Source: an uncultured Collinsella sp. (lineage in GTDB: Bacteria; Actinomycetota; Coriobacteriia; Coriobacteriales; Coriobacteriaceae). Taken from it: DNA of 46,033 bases. Both the position numbers and the translations under genes were made by a program. The stretch is from positions 1 through 46,033 of the forward strand of contig CABUNJ010000021.1 of assembly GCA_902492935.1 (NCBI GenBank). Reading direction: 5' to 3'. Under the pieces are notes generated by a model, which saw only the letters and a list, made by a program, of their open reading frames with translations, did not search any database and was not told the DNA's origin. How positions within the stretch are numbered: position 1 is the stretch's first letter; each line of letters begins with the position of its first letter. Positions 7,113-16,984 of the stretch are shown one piece after another.

Positions 7113-7406
7113 ATGAAGGCTTATGAACTGCTGTTCTTTGTTGACCCGTCGCTCGACCCCGAGACTCGTCTCGCTGTTATGAAGCGTATCGATACCACGA
7201 TCGCTGAGGGCGCTGGCAAGGTCGACTCCGTTGACGAGTGGGGCAAGCGCAAGCTCGCCTACGAGATCAACGACCTCACCGATGGTGACTACACCCTCAT
7301 CAACTTCCATGCAGATCCTACCCAGATCGCCGAGCTTGATCGCGTCCTGCGCATCACCGACGCTGTGGTCCGCCACATGATCGTCCGTCGCGACGACCAG
7401 GAGTAA
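7113..7406 (+). CDS. rpsF: 30S ribosomal protein S6
   Basis: A 97-residue S6, which pairs with S18 in the platform of the 30S subunit. It begins MKAYELLFFVDPSLD, close to the family's Y.l.fiv.P start, and has the VDEWGKRKLAYEI core (about residues 43-55) and the C-terminal LRITDAVVRHMIVR. GAGGAGGTGA lies 5-8 nt before the ATG at 7113; an in-frame TTG at 7092 is too far upstream of it. First gene of the operon with ssb, rpsR and rplI, an order conserved in many bacteria. Confidence 0.97.
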   Translation: MKAYELLFFVDPSLDPETRLAVMKRIDTTIAEGAGKVDSVDEWGKRKLAYEINDLTDGDYTLINFHADPTQIAELDRVLRITDAVVRHMIVRRDDQE

Positions 7407-7454
7407 GACTGTCGTTTTGGACTGGGCTTGTGCCCCAAGAGGAAGTAGTGAGTT

Positions 7455-7907
7455 ATGAGCATCAATCGAGTGAACATCACCGGTAACCTCACCCGCGATC
7501 CCGAGCTGCGCGCCACCGCCGGCGGAACCCAGGTTCTGTCCTTTGGCGTCGCCGTGAACGATCGTCGCCGCAACGCGCAGACTGGCGAGTGGGAGGACTA
7601 TCCCAACTTTGTCGACTGCACCATGTTCGGCACCCGCGCCGAGGCCGTGAGCCGTTTCCTGGCAAAGGGAAACAAGGTCGCGATCGAGGGCAAGCTGCGC
7701 TACAGCTCTTGGGAGCGCGACGGTCAGCGCAGGAGCAAGCTTGAGGTCATCGTCGATGAGATCGAGTTTATGAGCTCCCGTGGTGGCCAGGGTGGCTACG
7801 ATCAGGGCGGTTACGCCCCCGCAGCTCCCGCGCCCGCAGCGCGTCCTGCCGCACCGGTGGCTACGCCGCCCGCGGTCGACGTCTACGATGAGGACATCCC
7901 GTTCTAA
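7455..7907 (+). CDS. ssb: single-stranded DNA-binding protein
   Basis: A 150-residue SSB that coats single-stranded DNA in replication, repair and recombination. An OB-fold covers about residues 1-110 (MSINRVNITGNLTRDPELR, then VNDRRRN.QTGEWEDYPNFVDC and RYSSWERDGQRRSKLEVIVDEIEFM). A Gly/Ala/Pro-rich linker leads to the acidic tip DEDIPF that recruits partner proteins. It sits between rpsF and rpsR, as in Bacillus and many others. Confidence 0.97.
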   Translation: MSINRVNITGNLTRDPELRATAGGTQVLSFGVAVNDRRRNAQTGEWEDYPNFVDCTMFGTRAEAVSRFLAKGNKVAIEGKLRYSSWERDGQRRSKLEVIVDEIEFMSSRGGQGGYDQGGYAPAAPAPAARPAAPVATPPAVDVYDEDIPF

Positions 7908-7979
7908 GGGTTGTTCACCTATTTTTGAGTGAGAGGCGGCTTCGGTTCGCCGAAGTTGCCAAATGAAAGGTATTTTGAC

Positions 7980-8246
7980 ATGGCTAATGATTTTTCTGCA
8001 CGTCAGCCGCGTCGTAAGTACTGCCAGTTCTGCAAGGAGAACACTGAGTTCATCGACTATAAGGATACTCAGCTTCTCCGTAAGTACATGACCGATCGTG
8101 GCAAGATCAAGCCCCGTCGCGTCACTGGCGCTTGCACGCAGCATCAGCATGACATCGCCAACGCCATCAAGCGCGCCCGCGAGATGGCTCTCCTGCCGTA
8201 CACCGTCCCCGTGGTTTCCTCTCGTGGCAACCGCGACCGCGGCTAA
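7980..8246 (+). CDS. rpsR: 30S ribosomal protein S18
   Basis: An 88-residue S18. Core sequence RKYCQFCKENTEFIDYKDTQLLRKYMTDRGKIKPRRVTGACTQHQHDIANAIKRAREMALLPYTV is typical. The CQFC pair plus GACTQHQ suggests a zinc-binding (C+) form. The ATG at 7980 follows AAAGG at about 10 nt; an upstream in-frame TTG/GTG would add a poor N-terminus. It lies 16 nt before rplI. Confidence 0.97.
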   Translation: MANDFSARQPRRKYCQFCKENTEFIDYKDTQLLRKYMTDRGKIKPRRVTGACTQHQHDIANAIKRAREMALLPYTVPVVSSRGNRDRG

Positions 8247-8261
8247 GAAGGGAGACGCATC

Positions 8262-8801
8262 ATGAAGGTTATTCTTCTCGATGAGATCAAGGGCAAGGGC
8301 GGCGAGGGTGACGTCGTAGAGGTTGCTCAGGGTTACGCTGAGAACTTCCTGTTCCCCAAGAAGCTCGCTGTTGCCGCCACCAAGGGCAACCTCAAGCAGC
8401 TTGACGAGCGTCGCAACAACATCGCCAAGCGCGAGGCCGTCCGTCTGGCTACCGCCAACGAGACCAAGGCTGCCTTCGAGGGCAAGACGGTCACCGTTGA
8501 CGTCAAGGTCGGCGACGAGGGCATCCTCTTTGGCTCCGTTACCGCCGCTATGATCGCTGACGCCATCAAGGCTCAGCTCGGTATGGACATCGACCGCAAG
8601 CGCGTCGAGCTCGGTAAGCCCATCAAGGTTGCCGGTGCCCACACCGTTGCCATCTCGCTGTACCGCGAGATCAAGGCCGAGGTTGTCGTTCTCGTCGGCG
8701 TTACCGCCGAGGAGCTCGCTGCCGAGGCTGAGGTCGAGGAGGCCGCTGAGGTCGCCGAGGCCGAGACCGCCGAGGTCGAGACTGAGGCTGCTGCCGAGTA
8801 G
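8262..8801 (+). CDS. rplI: 50S ribosomal protein L9
   Basis: A 179-residue L9, the elongated two-domain protein bound to 23S rRNA. The N-domain signature KGKGGEGDVVEVAQGYAENFLFPKKLAV is at about residues 10-37, followed by the long connecting helix and C-domain. The protein is about 30 residues longer than usual because of an Ala/Glu-rich acidic tail (AEAEVEEAAEVAEAETAEVE). AAGGGAG precedes the ATG. Last gene of the rpsF operon; terminator at 8834. Confidence 0.97.
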   Translation: MKVILLDEIKGKGGEGDVVEVAQGYAENFLFPKKLAVAATKGNLKQLDERRNNIAKREAVRLATANETKAAFEGKTVTVDVKVGDEGILFGSVTAAMIADAIKAQLGMDIDRKRVELGKPIKVAGAHTVAISLYREIKAEVVVLVGVTAEELAAEAEVEEAAEVAEAETAEVETEAAAE

Positions 8802-8833
8802 CATTTGCTGCAACGCAACAATCTTGTTCTAAG

Positions 8834-8871
8834 AAGGGCGCTCTGGGAAACCAGGGCGCCCTTTTGTTTTT
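8834..8871 (+). terminator. terminator of the rpsF operon
   Basis: AAGGGCGC..CTGG GAAA CCAG..GGCGCCCTT stem with a GAAA tetraloop, then TTTTGTTTTTT. Confidence 0.93.
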
Positions 8872-9025
8872 TGCGCTGAGTGAGTGTCATGGTGAACGTT
8901 GCGTCGAAGTCCTATATACAGGACCGTTCATCCGTTTGGTTCGGTGATGATTGGCGGCGCGCGGCGCGTTTTGGGACCGTGGCTGATACTATGGATGCTC
9001 GCAAGCGATGTGAATGAGGATGCTC

Positions 9026-10417
9026 ATGGCATATGACGATAGGGAGACCGGGCTGACGGTCGAGGACCGCGGCTCCAAGTTGGGTCTTCCCCAAAACCAA
9101 GATGCAGAAGCCAATGTACTGGCCGCTATGCTGCTATCGCCCGAGGTGGTCGAAGAGGCCCAGGTCGAGCTGCAGCCCGATGACTTCTACCGGCCCATTC
9201 ATAAGACCATCTATACCGCGATGGTCGATATGTACAACAGCCGCATTCCCATCGACTCCATCTCGCTGATCGATTACCTGCGAAGCATCAACAAGCTCGA
9301 TGCCGTGGGCGGCGAAGCGTACATTTTGGAGTTGATGGGTCAGACCCTGTCGCTCGTCAACTGGCAGCACCATGCCGCCATCGTTCGCCGCGATTCGATG
9401 CTGCGTGAGCTGATCGGCGCCACCAACGAGATCAACGCACTGGCATATAACGCCCCCACCGACACCAAAGAGGTTGTCGAGCTGGCCGAGAGCAAGCTGC
9501 TCAAGGTTACGGCGCGCGAGGTCAAGTCGAGCTACAAGACGTTGACCGAGTTTATGGTCGAGGCCTATAACGAGGCCGAGGAAGTGTGCCAGGCCGGTGG
9601 CCAGGCTGCAGGCGTGCCCACGGGCTTCCCGTCGCTCGACCGCATGCTCATGGGCTTCCGCGAGGGCCAGCTCATCATTATCGGCGCCCGCCCTGCTGTG
9701 GGTAAGACGTCGTTCGCTCTGAACCTGGCGCTCAACGCTGCCGCTGCTGGTTATACCGTCGGCTTCTTCTCGCTGGAGATGTCGGGCAAGGAAATTGCCC
9801 AGCGTCTGATTTGCGCCTACGCCATGATCTCGATCAGTGACTTCCGCATGGGCCGCATTAGCCCCGAGCAGTGGGCCAATATCAACGAGGCCACGCAGAC
9901 CTTGTCCAAGCTCGATATTCTGATTGACGATACGCCCGGCACCACAGTGACTGAGATTCGCGCCAAGAGCCGCCGCATGCTCCATAACAAGGAGAAGGCA
10001 ATCATCATTTTGGACTACCTGCAGCTGGTGAGTCCTCCACCGGGACGCCGCTCCGAGAGCCGTACCGTCGAGGTTTCGGAGATGTCGCGTGGTCTTAAGA
10101 TCATGGCCAAGGAGCTCAAGATCCCGCTCATCGCGCTGTCGCAGCTGTCACGTCAGGTCGAATCCCGTACCGGCAAGCGCCCGCAGCTTTCCGACCTTCG
10201 TGAATCGGGCTCCATCGAGCAGGACGCCGATATCGTCATGTTCTTGGACCGCTCCGCCGACGAGGCCGAAGCCTCGCGCGACGATCGACCCGACGAGGGC
10301 GTTACGCGTATCGTCGTGGCCAAGAACCGTTCGGGCCCGATCGGCGACGTCGACCTGATGTTCCTGCCGGCATCCACCAAGTTCTATGAGCTTGATGGGG
10401 CACATGCCGAGGAGTAG
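9026..10417 (+). CDS. dnaB: replicative DNA helicase DnaB
   Basis: A 463-residue hexameric 5'-3' helicase that unwinds DNA ahead of the replisome. The N-terminal domain begins at LPQNQDAEANVLAAML. The RecA-like domain has Walker A GARPAVGKTS near residue 220, FFSLEMSGKEIAQRL, the Walker B region IIILDYLQLV, and ALSQLSRQVE with RPQLSDLRESGSIEQDADIV. The ATG at 9026 is preferred because GAGGA lies 5 nt upstream; two in-frame ATGs (9014, 9020) overlap that site. It follows the rpsF operon terminator and precedes purA, so it probably has its own promoter in 8872-9010. Confidence 0.96.
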   Translation: MAYDDRETGLTVEDRGSKLGLPQNQDAEANVLAAMLLSPEVVEEAQVELQPDDFYRPIHKTIYTAMVDMYNSRIPIDSISLIDYLRSINKLDAVGGEAYILELMGQTLSLVNWQHHAAIVRRDSMLRELIGATNEINALAYNAPTDTKEVVELAESKLLKVTAREVKSSYKTLTEFMVEAYNEAEEVCQAGGQAAGVPTGFPSLDRMLMGFREGQLIIIGARPAVGKTSFALNLALNAAAAGYTVGFFSLEMSGKEIAQRLICAYAMISISDFRMGRISPEQWANINEATQTLSKLDILIDDTPGTTVTEIRAKSRRMLHNKEKAIIILDYLQLVSPPPGRRSESRTVEVSEMSRGLKIMAKELKIPLIALSQLSRQVESRTGKRPQLSDLRESGSIEQDADIVMFLDRSADEAEASRDDRPDEGVTRIVVAKNRSGPIGDVDLMFLPASTKFYELDGAHAEE

Positions 10418-10444
10418 GACAGGCGCCCGTTGCACGGGTATACT
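10416..10444 (+). promoter_or_regulatory. probable purA promoter
   Basis: AGGACA (10416-10421), 17-bp spacer, TATACT (10439-10444), overlapping the dnaB stop codon and about 60 nt ahead of purA. Confidence 0.55.
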
Positions 10445-10510
10445 GGGAATGTTTTGTGCTTCTGCGTGCCGGCGTGGCGCGTAGACAGTCCATGAATGTA
10501 AGGAGTAAAC

Positions 10511-11797
<1,287 letters not shown>

Positions 11798-11819
11798 TCG
11801 GGACTATTTGGTTATTGCG

Positions 11820-11861
11820 ATATACCCCTTTGCAGCCCGGACGGGCGGCCGAGGGGTATAT
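11820..11861 (+). terminator. hairpin between purA and purD
   Basis: Ten-bp stem ATATACCCCT/AGGGGTATAT enclosing a smaller GCCCG/GGGC hairpin. Only a short TTTG follows, so termination may be partial and purD may be read from the purA promoter. Confidence 0.55.
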
Positions 11862-11915
11862 TTGCTTGCAAAGGGCTCGCGCGGAGCGGGCCGTTCATCC
11901 ATAGAGGAGGCACCC

Positions 11916-13220
11916 TTGAAGGCGGACACTCAAACCATCGACATCCTGTTGTTGGGCAGCGGCGGCCGTGAGCATGCTTTGGCAGCTAAGCTCGCAGCAT
12001 CACCGCGCGCCGGCAAGCTCTACATTGCGCCGGGTAACGGCGGCACCGCGAGCTGCGGCGAGAACGTTGTTCTCGACGACTGCGATCCTGCGGCCGTGGC
12101 GGCGTTTGCTCAGAGCCACGGATGCGGACTCGTGGTAATTGGCCCCGAGGCTCCGCTCGTGGCGGGCGTGGCCGACGCCGTGCGCGCGGCGGGTATTCCC
12201 TGCTTTGGCCCGGGTGCCGAGGGCGCCCAGATGGAGGGCTCCAAGCTGTTCTCCAAGCAGCTCATGGAGCGTGCGGGCATTCCGACGGCAGCCTACGGCT
12301 CGTTTACCGACGAGGCTTCGGCTCTTGCCTATGTGCGTGAGCAGGGCGCTCCGTTGGTCGTCAAGGCCGACGGCCTTGCCGCGGGCAAGGGCGTTATCGT
12401 GGCGACCGAACTTGAGCAGGCCGAGGAGGCCGTGCGCGAGTGCTTTGGCGGCACCTTTGGCGATGCCGGCAACACCGTGGTTATCGAGGAGATGCTGACC
12501 GGCCCCGAGTGCTCGCTGCTGGCCTTTACCGACGGCAAGACCGTGCGCCCCATGGCCACCTCGCAGGACCACAAGCGCGCGCTCGAGGGCGACAAGGGCC
12601 CCAACACCGGCGGCATGGGCGTCTACAGCCCGGTGCCCATCGTGACCGACGAGGAGCACGCCACGATGGTGGCGGTCATGGAGCAGACCGTGGCCGAGCT
12701 TGCTGCCGAGGGCATCGACTACCGCGGCTGCCTGTATGGCGGCTTTATGCTCACCCCCGCCGGCCCCAAGGTACTGGAGTTCAATGCCCGCTTTGGCGAC
12801 CCCGAGACGCAGGTCGTGCTCCCGCGCCTTAAGAACGACCTGGTTGATGTCATGCTGGCTTGTGCCAACTGCGAGCTCGATCAGATTGAGCTCGACTGGC
12901 GTGACGAGTGGGCCGTGGCCGTTGTCCTGACGAGCGCGGGCTATCCCGGCAGCTACGAGAAGGGCAAGGTCATCACCGGTATTGAGGATGCCGAGGCCAT
13001 GGAGAACGTGACCGTGTACCACGCGGGCACTGCCGTGGTGGACGGCCAGCTCGTGACCAATGGTGGCCGCGTGCTTGCCGTGACCGCTCTGGGCGACACG
13101 TTCGAGAACGCTCGCAACCTTGCCTACGAGGCCTGCGAGAAGATTGATTTTGAGGGCAAGACCCTGCGTCACGACATCGGCCTGCGCGCGCTGCGCGGTC
13201 GCGACGCCTGGGATGCCTAA
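11916..13220 (+). CDS. purD: phosphoribosylamine-glycine ligase
   Basis: A 434-residue ATP-grasp enzyme making glycinamide ribonucleotide, the second step of purine synthesis. It shows ILLLGSGGREHALA, IAPGNGGTA, VVIGPEAPLVAGVAD, FGPGAEGAQMEGSKLFSK, VVKADGLAAGKGV and the ATP-grasp end GFMLTPAGPKVLEFNARFGDPETQ. The start is taken as TTG 11916 because GAGGAGG lies 6 nt upstream and the motif-bearing sequence begins right after; the family length (about 420-430) agrees. The Nudix gene follows 21 nt downstream, so the two are probably co-transcribed. Confidence 0.95.
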   Translation: MKADTQTIDILLLGSGGREHALAAKLAASPRAGKLYIAPGNGGTASCGENVVLDDCDPAAVAAFAQSHGCGLVVIGPEAPLVAGVADAVRAAGIPCFGPGAEGAQMEGSKLFSKQLMERAGIPTAAYGSFTDEASALAYVREQGAPLVVKADGLAAGKGVIVATELEQAEEAVRECFGGTFGDAGNTVVIEEMLTGPECSLLAFTDGKTVRPMATSQDHKRALEGDKGPNTGGMGVYSPVPIVTDEEHATMVAVMEQTVAELAAEGIDYRGCLYGGFMLTPAGPKVLEFNARFGDPETQVVLPRLKNDLVDVMLACANCELDQIELDWRDEWAVAVVLTSAGYPGSYEKGKVITGIEDAEAMENVTVYHAGTAVVDGQLVTNGGRVLAVTALGDTFENARNLAYEACEKIDFEGKTLRHDIGLRALRGRDAWDA

Positions 13221-13241
13221 AATCCGAGAGGAATGAGACGG

Positions 13242-13937
13242 ATGGACGAGAAGAACGAAGAGCTCGTGGACGCGCAGATCGTCGAAGAGGACAGCCGCAT
13301 GTATGGGCACGCCGAGGGCGAGCCTGGTGGCGAGGTCGCTGACGAGCCGGCACTGGTGCTGGGCGATGACGACCCGCACGATGCCGAGCTGCACGAGAAG
13401 ATTCTTTCGGAGGAGTGCGCCTGGAAGGGCAAGATCCTCGACGTCCACCGTCTTGAGGTTGAGCTGCCCAACGGTCGCCGCAGCGCCCGCGATATCGTTC
13501 GCCATCCGGGTGCGGCGGCCGTTGTGGCACTGACCGAGAGCGGCAAGATCGTACTGGTGCGTCAGTACCGCACCGCCATCGACCGCGTGACGGTCGAGAT
13601 TCCCGCCGGCAAGCTCGATCCAGGCGAGGACCCGCTCGATTGCGCCAAGCGCGAACTGCATGAGGAGACGGGCTTTAGGGCTGGTCGTATTCGCTTTTTG
13701 ACGTCGATTGTCACGTCCTGCGGTTTTTGCGATGAGATCATCCACATTTACTTGGCTACCAAGCTCGAGTTTGATGCGCCCAACCCCGATGATGACGAGT
13801 TTGTCAACGTGGACCTGGTGCCGCTGCACGAGCTGATCGACGCCGTGCTCGACGGCAAGATCGAAGACGCCAAGACCGTCGTAGGCGCTTTGGCCTGTGA
13901 CAGCATCGCACACAGGCTGGGCGGAACTGAGCTTTAA
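13242..13937 (+). CDS. Nudix hydrolase, ADP-ribose pyrophosphatase type
   Basis: A 231-residue Nudix hydrolase. The Nudix box GX5EX7REUXEEXGU is complete as GKLDPGEDPLDCAKRELHEETGF (about residues 125-147; helix-loop-helix binding metal). VRQYRTAIDRVTVEIPAG just before it is characteristic of the ADP-ribose pyrophosphatase (NudF) subgroup; the exact substrate is inferred. The first 70 residues are an acidic extension without recognised domain. ATG 13242 is preferred over 13233, since GAGAGGA is only 1-2 nt from the latter. It is downstream of purD and ends at a terminator. Confidence 0.9.
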   Translation: MDEKNEELVDAQIVEEDSRMYGHAEGEPGGEVADEPALVLGDDDPHDAELHEKILSEECAWKGKILDVHRLEVELPNGRRSARDIVRHPGAAAVVALTESGKIVLVRQYRTAIDRVTVEIPAGKLDPGEDPLDCAKRELHEETGFRAGRIRFLTSIVTSCGFCDEIIHIYLATKLEFDAPNPDDDEFVNVDLVPLHELIDAVLDGKIEDAKTVVGALACDSIAHRLGGTEL

Positions 13938-13949
13938 AAGCGAGGGCGA

Positions 13950-13990
13950 CCCTGGGGCAAACACTACTGATTGTTTTGCCCCAGGGTTTT
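13950..13990 (+). terminator. terminator after purD-nudix
   Basis: Perfect 12-bp stem CCCTGGGGCAAA/TTTGCCCCAGGG with a 13-nt loop, then TTTT. Confidence 0.88.
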
Positions 13991-14018
13991 ACGTTGTTGT
14001 TTTATCTCCGAGGACTGC

Positions 14019-15791
14019 ATGTTTAGAAGATTCTTGTCTTATTACAAGCCCCAGATGGGGCTTTTTGTTGCTGATACTGTTTGTGCTCTGGTGCTTGCCG
14101 CCATTGACCTGGCGTTCCCCATTATCCTGCGCAATTTGACCGGTGGGCTGTTTACTCAGGGTCAGGCTGCCATTATGCAGGCGCTCGGCATGATCGCGGT
14201 GGGCTTGGTGCTGATGTATACCGTCCGCTGCGCCTGCCGCTATTTTGTGAGCTATTGGGGTCACGTGATGGGCGCGCGTATGGAGTCCAAAATGCGCGAG
14301 GACCTGTTCGACCAGTATGAGCGCTTCAGCTTTGCATACTTCGACCGCAACAGCTCGGGCGACATGATGAGCCGCGTGGTCAACGACCTGTTCGATATCT
14401 GCGAGGCGGCGCACCACGTGCCCGAGTGGATCATCATCTGCGGCATCGAGATTATCGGCTCGTTTGTGATCCTCTTTACCATCGCCCCGGTGCTGGCGCT
14501 CGCCATGGCCGTGGTGACGGCGGCGTTTGCGGTCATCATGTTTTGGCAGAACATGCGCATGCGTGAGGTCTTTAGCGACAACCGCAAAAAGATCAGCGGC
14601 ATCAATGCACAGCTGCAGGATTCGCTGGCGGGCATGCGCGTGGTCAAGAGCTTTGCCAATGAGGAGACCGAACGCTTCAAGTTCCGCGCCTCCAACAATC
14701 GCTATCTTTCGTCCAAGGAGAACATGTATCACGCCATGGGCGTCTATACCGCGACGTATGGCCTGCTCTCTGGTGTGCTCTATGTGATCGTGGTGCTGCT
14801 GGGCGGCTGGCTGGTCGCCCAGGGACAGCTGCAGGCGGTCGATATGGCGACCTTTGCACTCTATATTTCGCTGTTCTGCACGCCGCTTGAGACGCTCGTC
14901 AATTCGGCCGAAACGTATCAGAAGGCTATCGCCGGCTTTAAGCGTATGGACGAGGTGCTCTCGACCGCGCCGGATATCCAGGACAAGCCGGGCGCTACGG
15001 ATCTGCAGGTGACTGCCGGCGCCGTGGAGTATCACGACGTGTGCTTTAACTACGAGGATGTCGAGCTGGGCGAGGGCTATGCCGACGAGCGTCCCGTTAT
15101 CGACCATATGGACCTGTCCATCAAGCCCGGGCAGACCATCGCTTTGGTTGGCCCTTCGGGCGGCGGCAAGTCCACGACCTGTTCGCTGCTGCCGCGCTTT
15201 TATGACGTGGCTACCGGCTCCATTAGCATCGACGGTCAGGACGTGCGTGATGTGACGCAGCAGAGCCTGCGCCGCGCCATCGGCCTGGTGCAGCAGGATG
15301 TCTATCTATTTGACGGTACGATTGGCGAGAACATCGCCTACGGCAAGTCGGGCGCTACGGCAGAAGAGATCGCCGAGGCCGCCCGTCGCGCCAACATCGA
15401 TGCCTTTATCGAGTCGCTTCCGCAGGGCTACGACACCGTGGTGGGCGAGCGCGGCAGCCGTCTTTCGGGCGGACAGAAGCAGCGCGTTGCCATCGCGCGC
15501 GTGTTTCTCAAGAACCCCAAGATCCTGATTCTGGACGAAGCGACGAGCGCTTTGGATAACGAGAGCGAGGAGGCGGTGCAGGAGTCACTCGAAGAGCTGG
15601 CACGCGGCCGCACCACAATTATCATTGCCCACCGTCTTTCGACCATTAAGCATGCCGATGAGATTGCGACCGTTGAGCATGGTCGCGTTGTGGAGCGTGG
15701 CACGCACGAGGAGCTTCTCGCCCGTGGCGGCACCTACGCCCGTTACTATCGAATGCAGTTCGAAGGTGCGCGTGCGCACGAGCTCGACTGA
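14019..15791 (+). CDS. ABC exporter, fused membrane and ATPase domains
   Basis: A 590-residue MsbA/LmrA-type half transporter in the cytoplasmic membrane. Six membrane helices occupy about residues 15-300. The nucleotide-binding domain has Walker A GPSGGGKST (about 378-386), Q-loop GLVQQDVYLFDG, signature LSGGQKQRV (about 482) and Walker B ILILDEATSALD (about 501), with the H-loop IIAHRLS. Only one such gene is present, so a homodimer is likely; the substrate (lipid, peptide or drug) cannot be told. The ATG at 14019 has GAGGA 5-6 nt upstream. It is 20 nt from the following unknown gene and may share its transcript. Confidence 0.92.
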   Translation: MFRRFLSYYKPQMGLFVADTVCALVLAAIDLAFPIILRNLTGGLFTQGQAAIMQALGMIAVGLVLMYTVRCACRYFVSYWGHVMGARMESKMREDLFDQYERFSFAYFDRNSSGDMMSRVVNDLFDICEAAHHVPEWIIICGIEIIGSFVILFTIAPVLALAMAVVTAAFAVIMFWQNMRMREVFSDNRKKISGINAQLQDSLAGMRVVKSFANEETERFKFRASNNRYLSSKENMYHAMGVYTATYGLLSGVLYVIVVLLGGWLVAQGQLQAVDMATFALYISLFCTPLETLVNSAETYQKAIAGFKRMDEVLSTAPDIQDKPGATDLQVTAGAVEYHDVCFNYEDVELGEGYADERPVIDHMDLSIKPGQTIALVGPSGGGKSTTCSLLPRFYDVATGSISIDGQDVRDVTQQSLRRAIGLVQQDVYLFDGTIGENIAYGKSGATAEEIAEAARRANIDAFIESLPQGYDTVVGERGSRLSGGQKQRVAIARVFLKNPKILILDEATSALDNESEEAVQESLEELARGRTTIIIAHRLSTIKHADEIATVEHGRVVERGTHEELLARGGTYARYYRMQFEGARAHELD

Positions 15792-15810
15792 TTGATATGA
15801 CAGGAAGTTT

Positions 15811-16773
15811 ATGGCTGACAAGAACCCTTTGACTCCGGAAGAAGTGACGGAGTTATTCTCCGAAATCGATGCATCCGGTGTCTTGGATCCCACGCTTGCC
15901 AAAAAGCGAACTGAGCGCATGCGTGAGAAGGAGGCCGCGGCCAAGCGCGGTGACAAAGCGGCGCTAGCGCAGCTGCGCAGCGAGGACCGCGCGAGCCAGG
16001 CAAAACATATCGACCCGCTGTCCGAGGACGATCCTTCGGGCTCGCAGGTGAGCCATACCATTACGAAGACCGCGATGGCCGTGGTCATCGGTATTTTGGT
16101 GCTGATCGTGGGCATGCAGATCGGCTACGGCGTGATGCGCCGTCTGAATACCGCCAACCTGTCCGAGAGCGTTTCGGTTGATACCGTTTCTACAGCACTC
16201 AAGGGTGGACTCGAGTGGGGCAACGGCTTTACGCAGTTCCCGCTCGACTTTACCGTCGATGAAGCCGATGAGCGTACGGGCACGGTCGAGGTGACGGTGT
16301 TGGACACATCGTCTGCCAACGAGCTCGAGCTGCTGTCCAACGGGCAGATCCAGGCCGCGGCGCTTGCGACCAACGCGCTGCTCAACGATAAGATCGATCG
16401 CGTGGTGTATAACGTTCACGCCTATATCGACGAGGATAGCAACATTCAGCACGATTCCTTCTTTGGCATGTTCCCCGCGCGGGGCCACCAGAGCGCCATT
16501 TTGACGTTCGTGTGGACCAAGAGTTCATCCAACGCCACGAATATCGACTGGAAGATGCGCATCGTGAGTATGGATGACACCATCGCCGAACGCATTCAGA
16601 AGCAGGTGAACTCGGTGTCGTCGTTGATTGAGGACCCGGTGGTGAGCCAGACCAAGATTGACGAGGAAAAGGCCGAACGTGACCTGGAGCATCGTCTGCA
16701 TGGCCGCGAGATTTTCCGCGGCGGCAAGCCCGATCGCACACCGTCCGAACTGCTGGAGCAGGACAAGAGATAA
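15811..16773 (+). CDS. single-pass membrane protein of unknown function
   Basis: A 320-residue protein with no family I recognise. A charged cytoplasmic N-terminus (about 85 residues, helical, Lys/Glu/Ala-rich with KKRTERMREKEAAAKRGD) precedes one hydrophobic helix (about 90-112, TAMAVVIGILVLIVGMQIGYGV). An extracytoplasmic alpha/beta domain of about 200 residues follows, ending in a charged tail. AGGAAG precedes the ATG. It lies 20 nt after the ABC exporter and is closed by the terminator at 16783, so the two form a likely operon. Confidence 0.7.
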   Translation: MADKNPLTPEEVTELFSEIDASGVLDPTLAKKRTERMREKEAAAKRGDKAALAQLRSEDRASQAKHIDPLSEDDPSGSQVSHTITKTAMAVVIGILVLIVGMQIGYGVMRRLNTANLSESVSVDTVSTALKGGLEWGNGFTQFPLDFTVDEADERTGTVEVTVLDTSSANELELLSNGQIQAAALATNALLNDKIDRVVYNVHAYIDEDSNIQHDSFFGMFPARGHQSAILTFVWTKSSSNATNIDWKMRIVSMDDTIAERIQKQVNSVSSLIEDPVVSQTKIDEEKAERDLEHRLHGREIFRGGKPDRTPSELLEQDKR

Positions 16774-16782
16774 TAAGACGCC

Positions 16783-16823
16783 ATCATCCCGCGTGAGCCA
16801 CAAGCCCGCGCGGGATGATTTTT
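16783..16823 (+). terminator. terminator after the exporter operon
   Basis: ATCATCCCGCG/CGCGGGATGAT stem (11 bp) followed by TTTTT. Confidence 0.92.
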
Positions 16824-16947
16824 CTGGGGCGGGGATTAAAAAATCATTATGCATAGAAAGTCATAATTATCATTTCGTAAACATTTCGATGAAATTAACG
16901 CCATGAGGCATACTTGCGGTTACAATACCGCGAGGCCTAACTACACA

Positions 16948-16980
16948 CCTTTAAGCCGGTCCTGTGAGACCGGGAAGGAG
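16948..16980 (+). promoter_or_regulatory. PyrR-binding RNA element overlapping the carA ribosome site
   Basis: A 6-bp stem CCGGTC/GACCGG (16956-16961, 16968-16973) holds the loop CTGTGA, matching the PyrR consensus UCCNGNGAG. CCTT (16948-16951) can pair with AAGG (16975-16978), which is the carA Shine-Dalgarno. PyrR with UMP stabilises this anti-antiterminator hairpin in Bacillus and blocks translation in several other bacteria. I infer translational repression of carAB by pyrimidines, since no separate terminator lies between element and ATG. A possible -10 TACAAT lies at 16921. Confidence 0.8.
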
Positions 16981-16984
16981 AATT

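Noticed and set aside
16855..16885. ArgR box upstream of carA (TATGCATAGAAAGTCATAATTA)
   Set aside because: Only loosely similar to the TNTGAATWWWWATTCANW consensus, and no clear promoter overlaps it; too weak to call.
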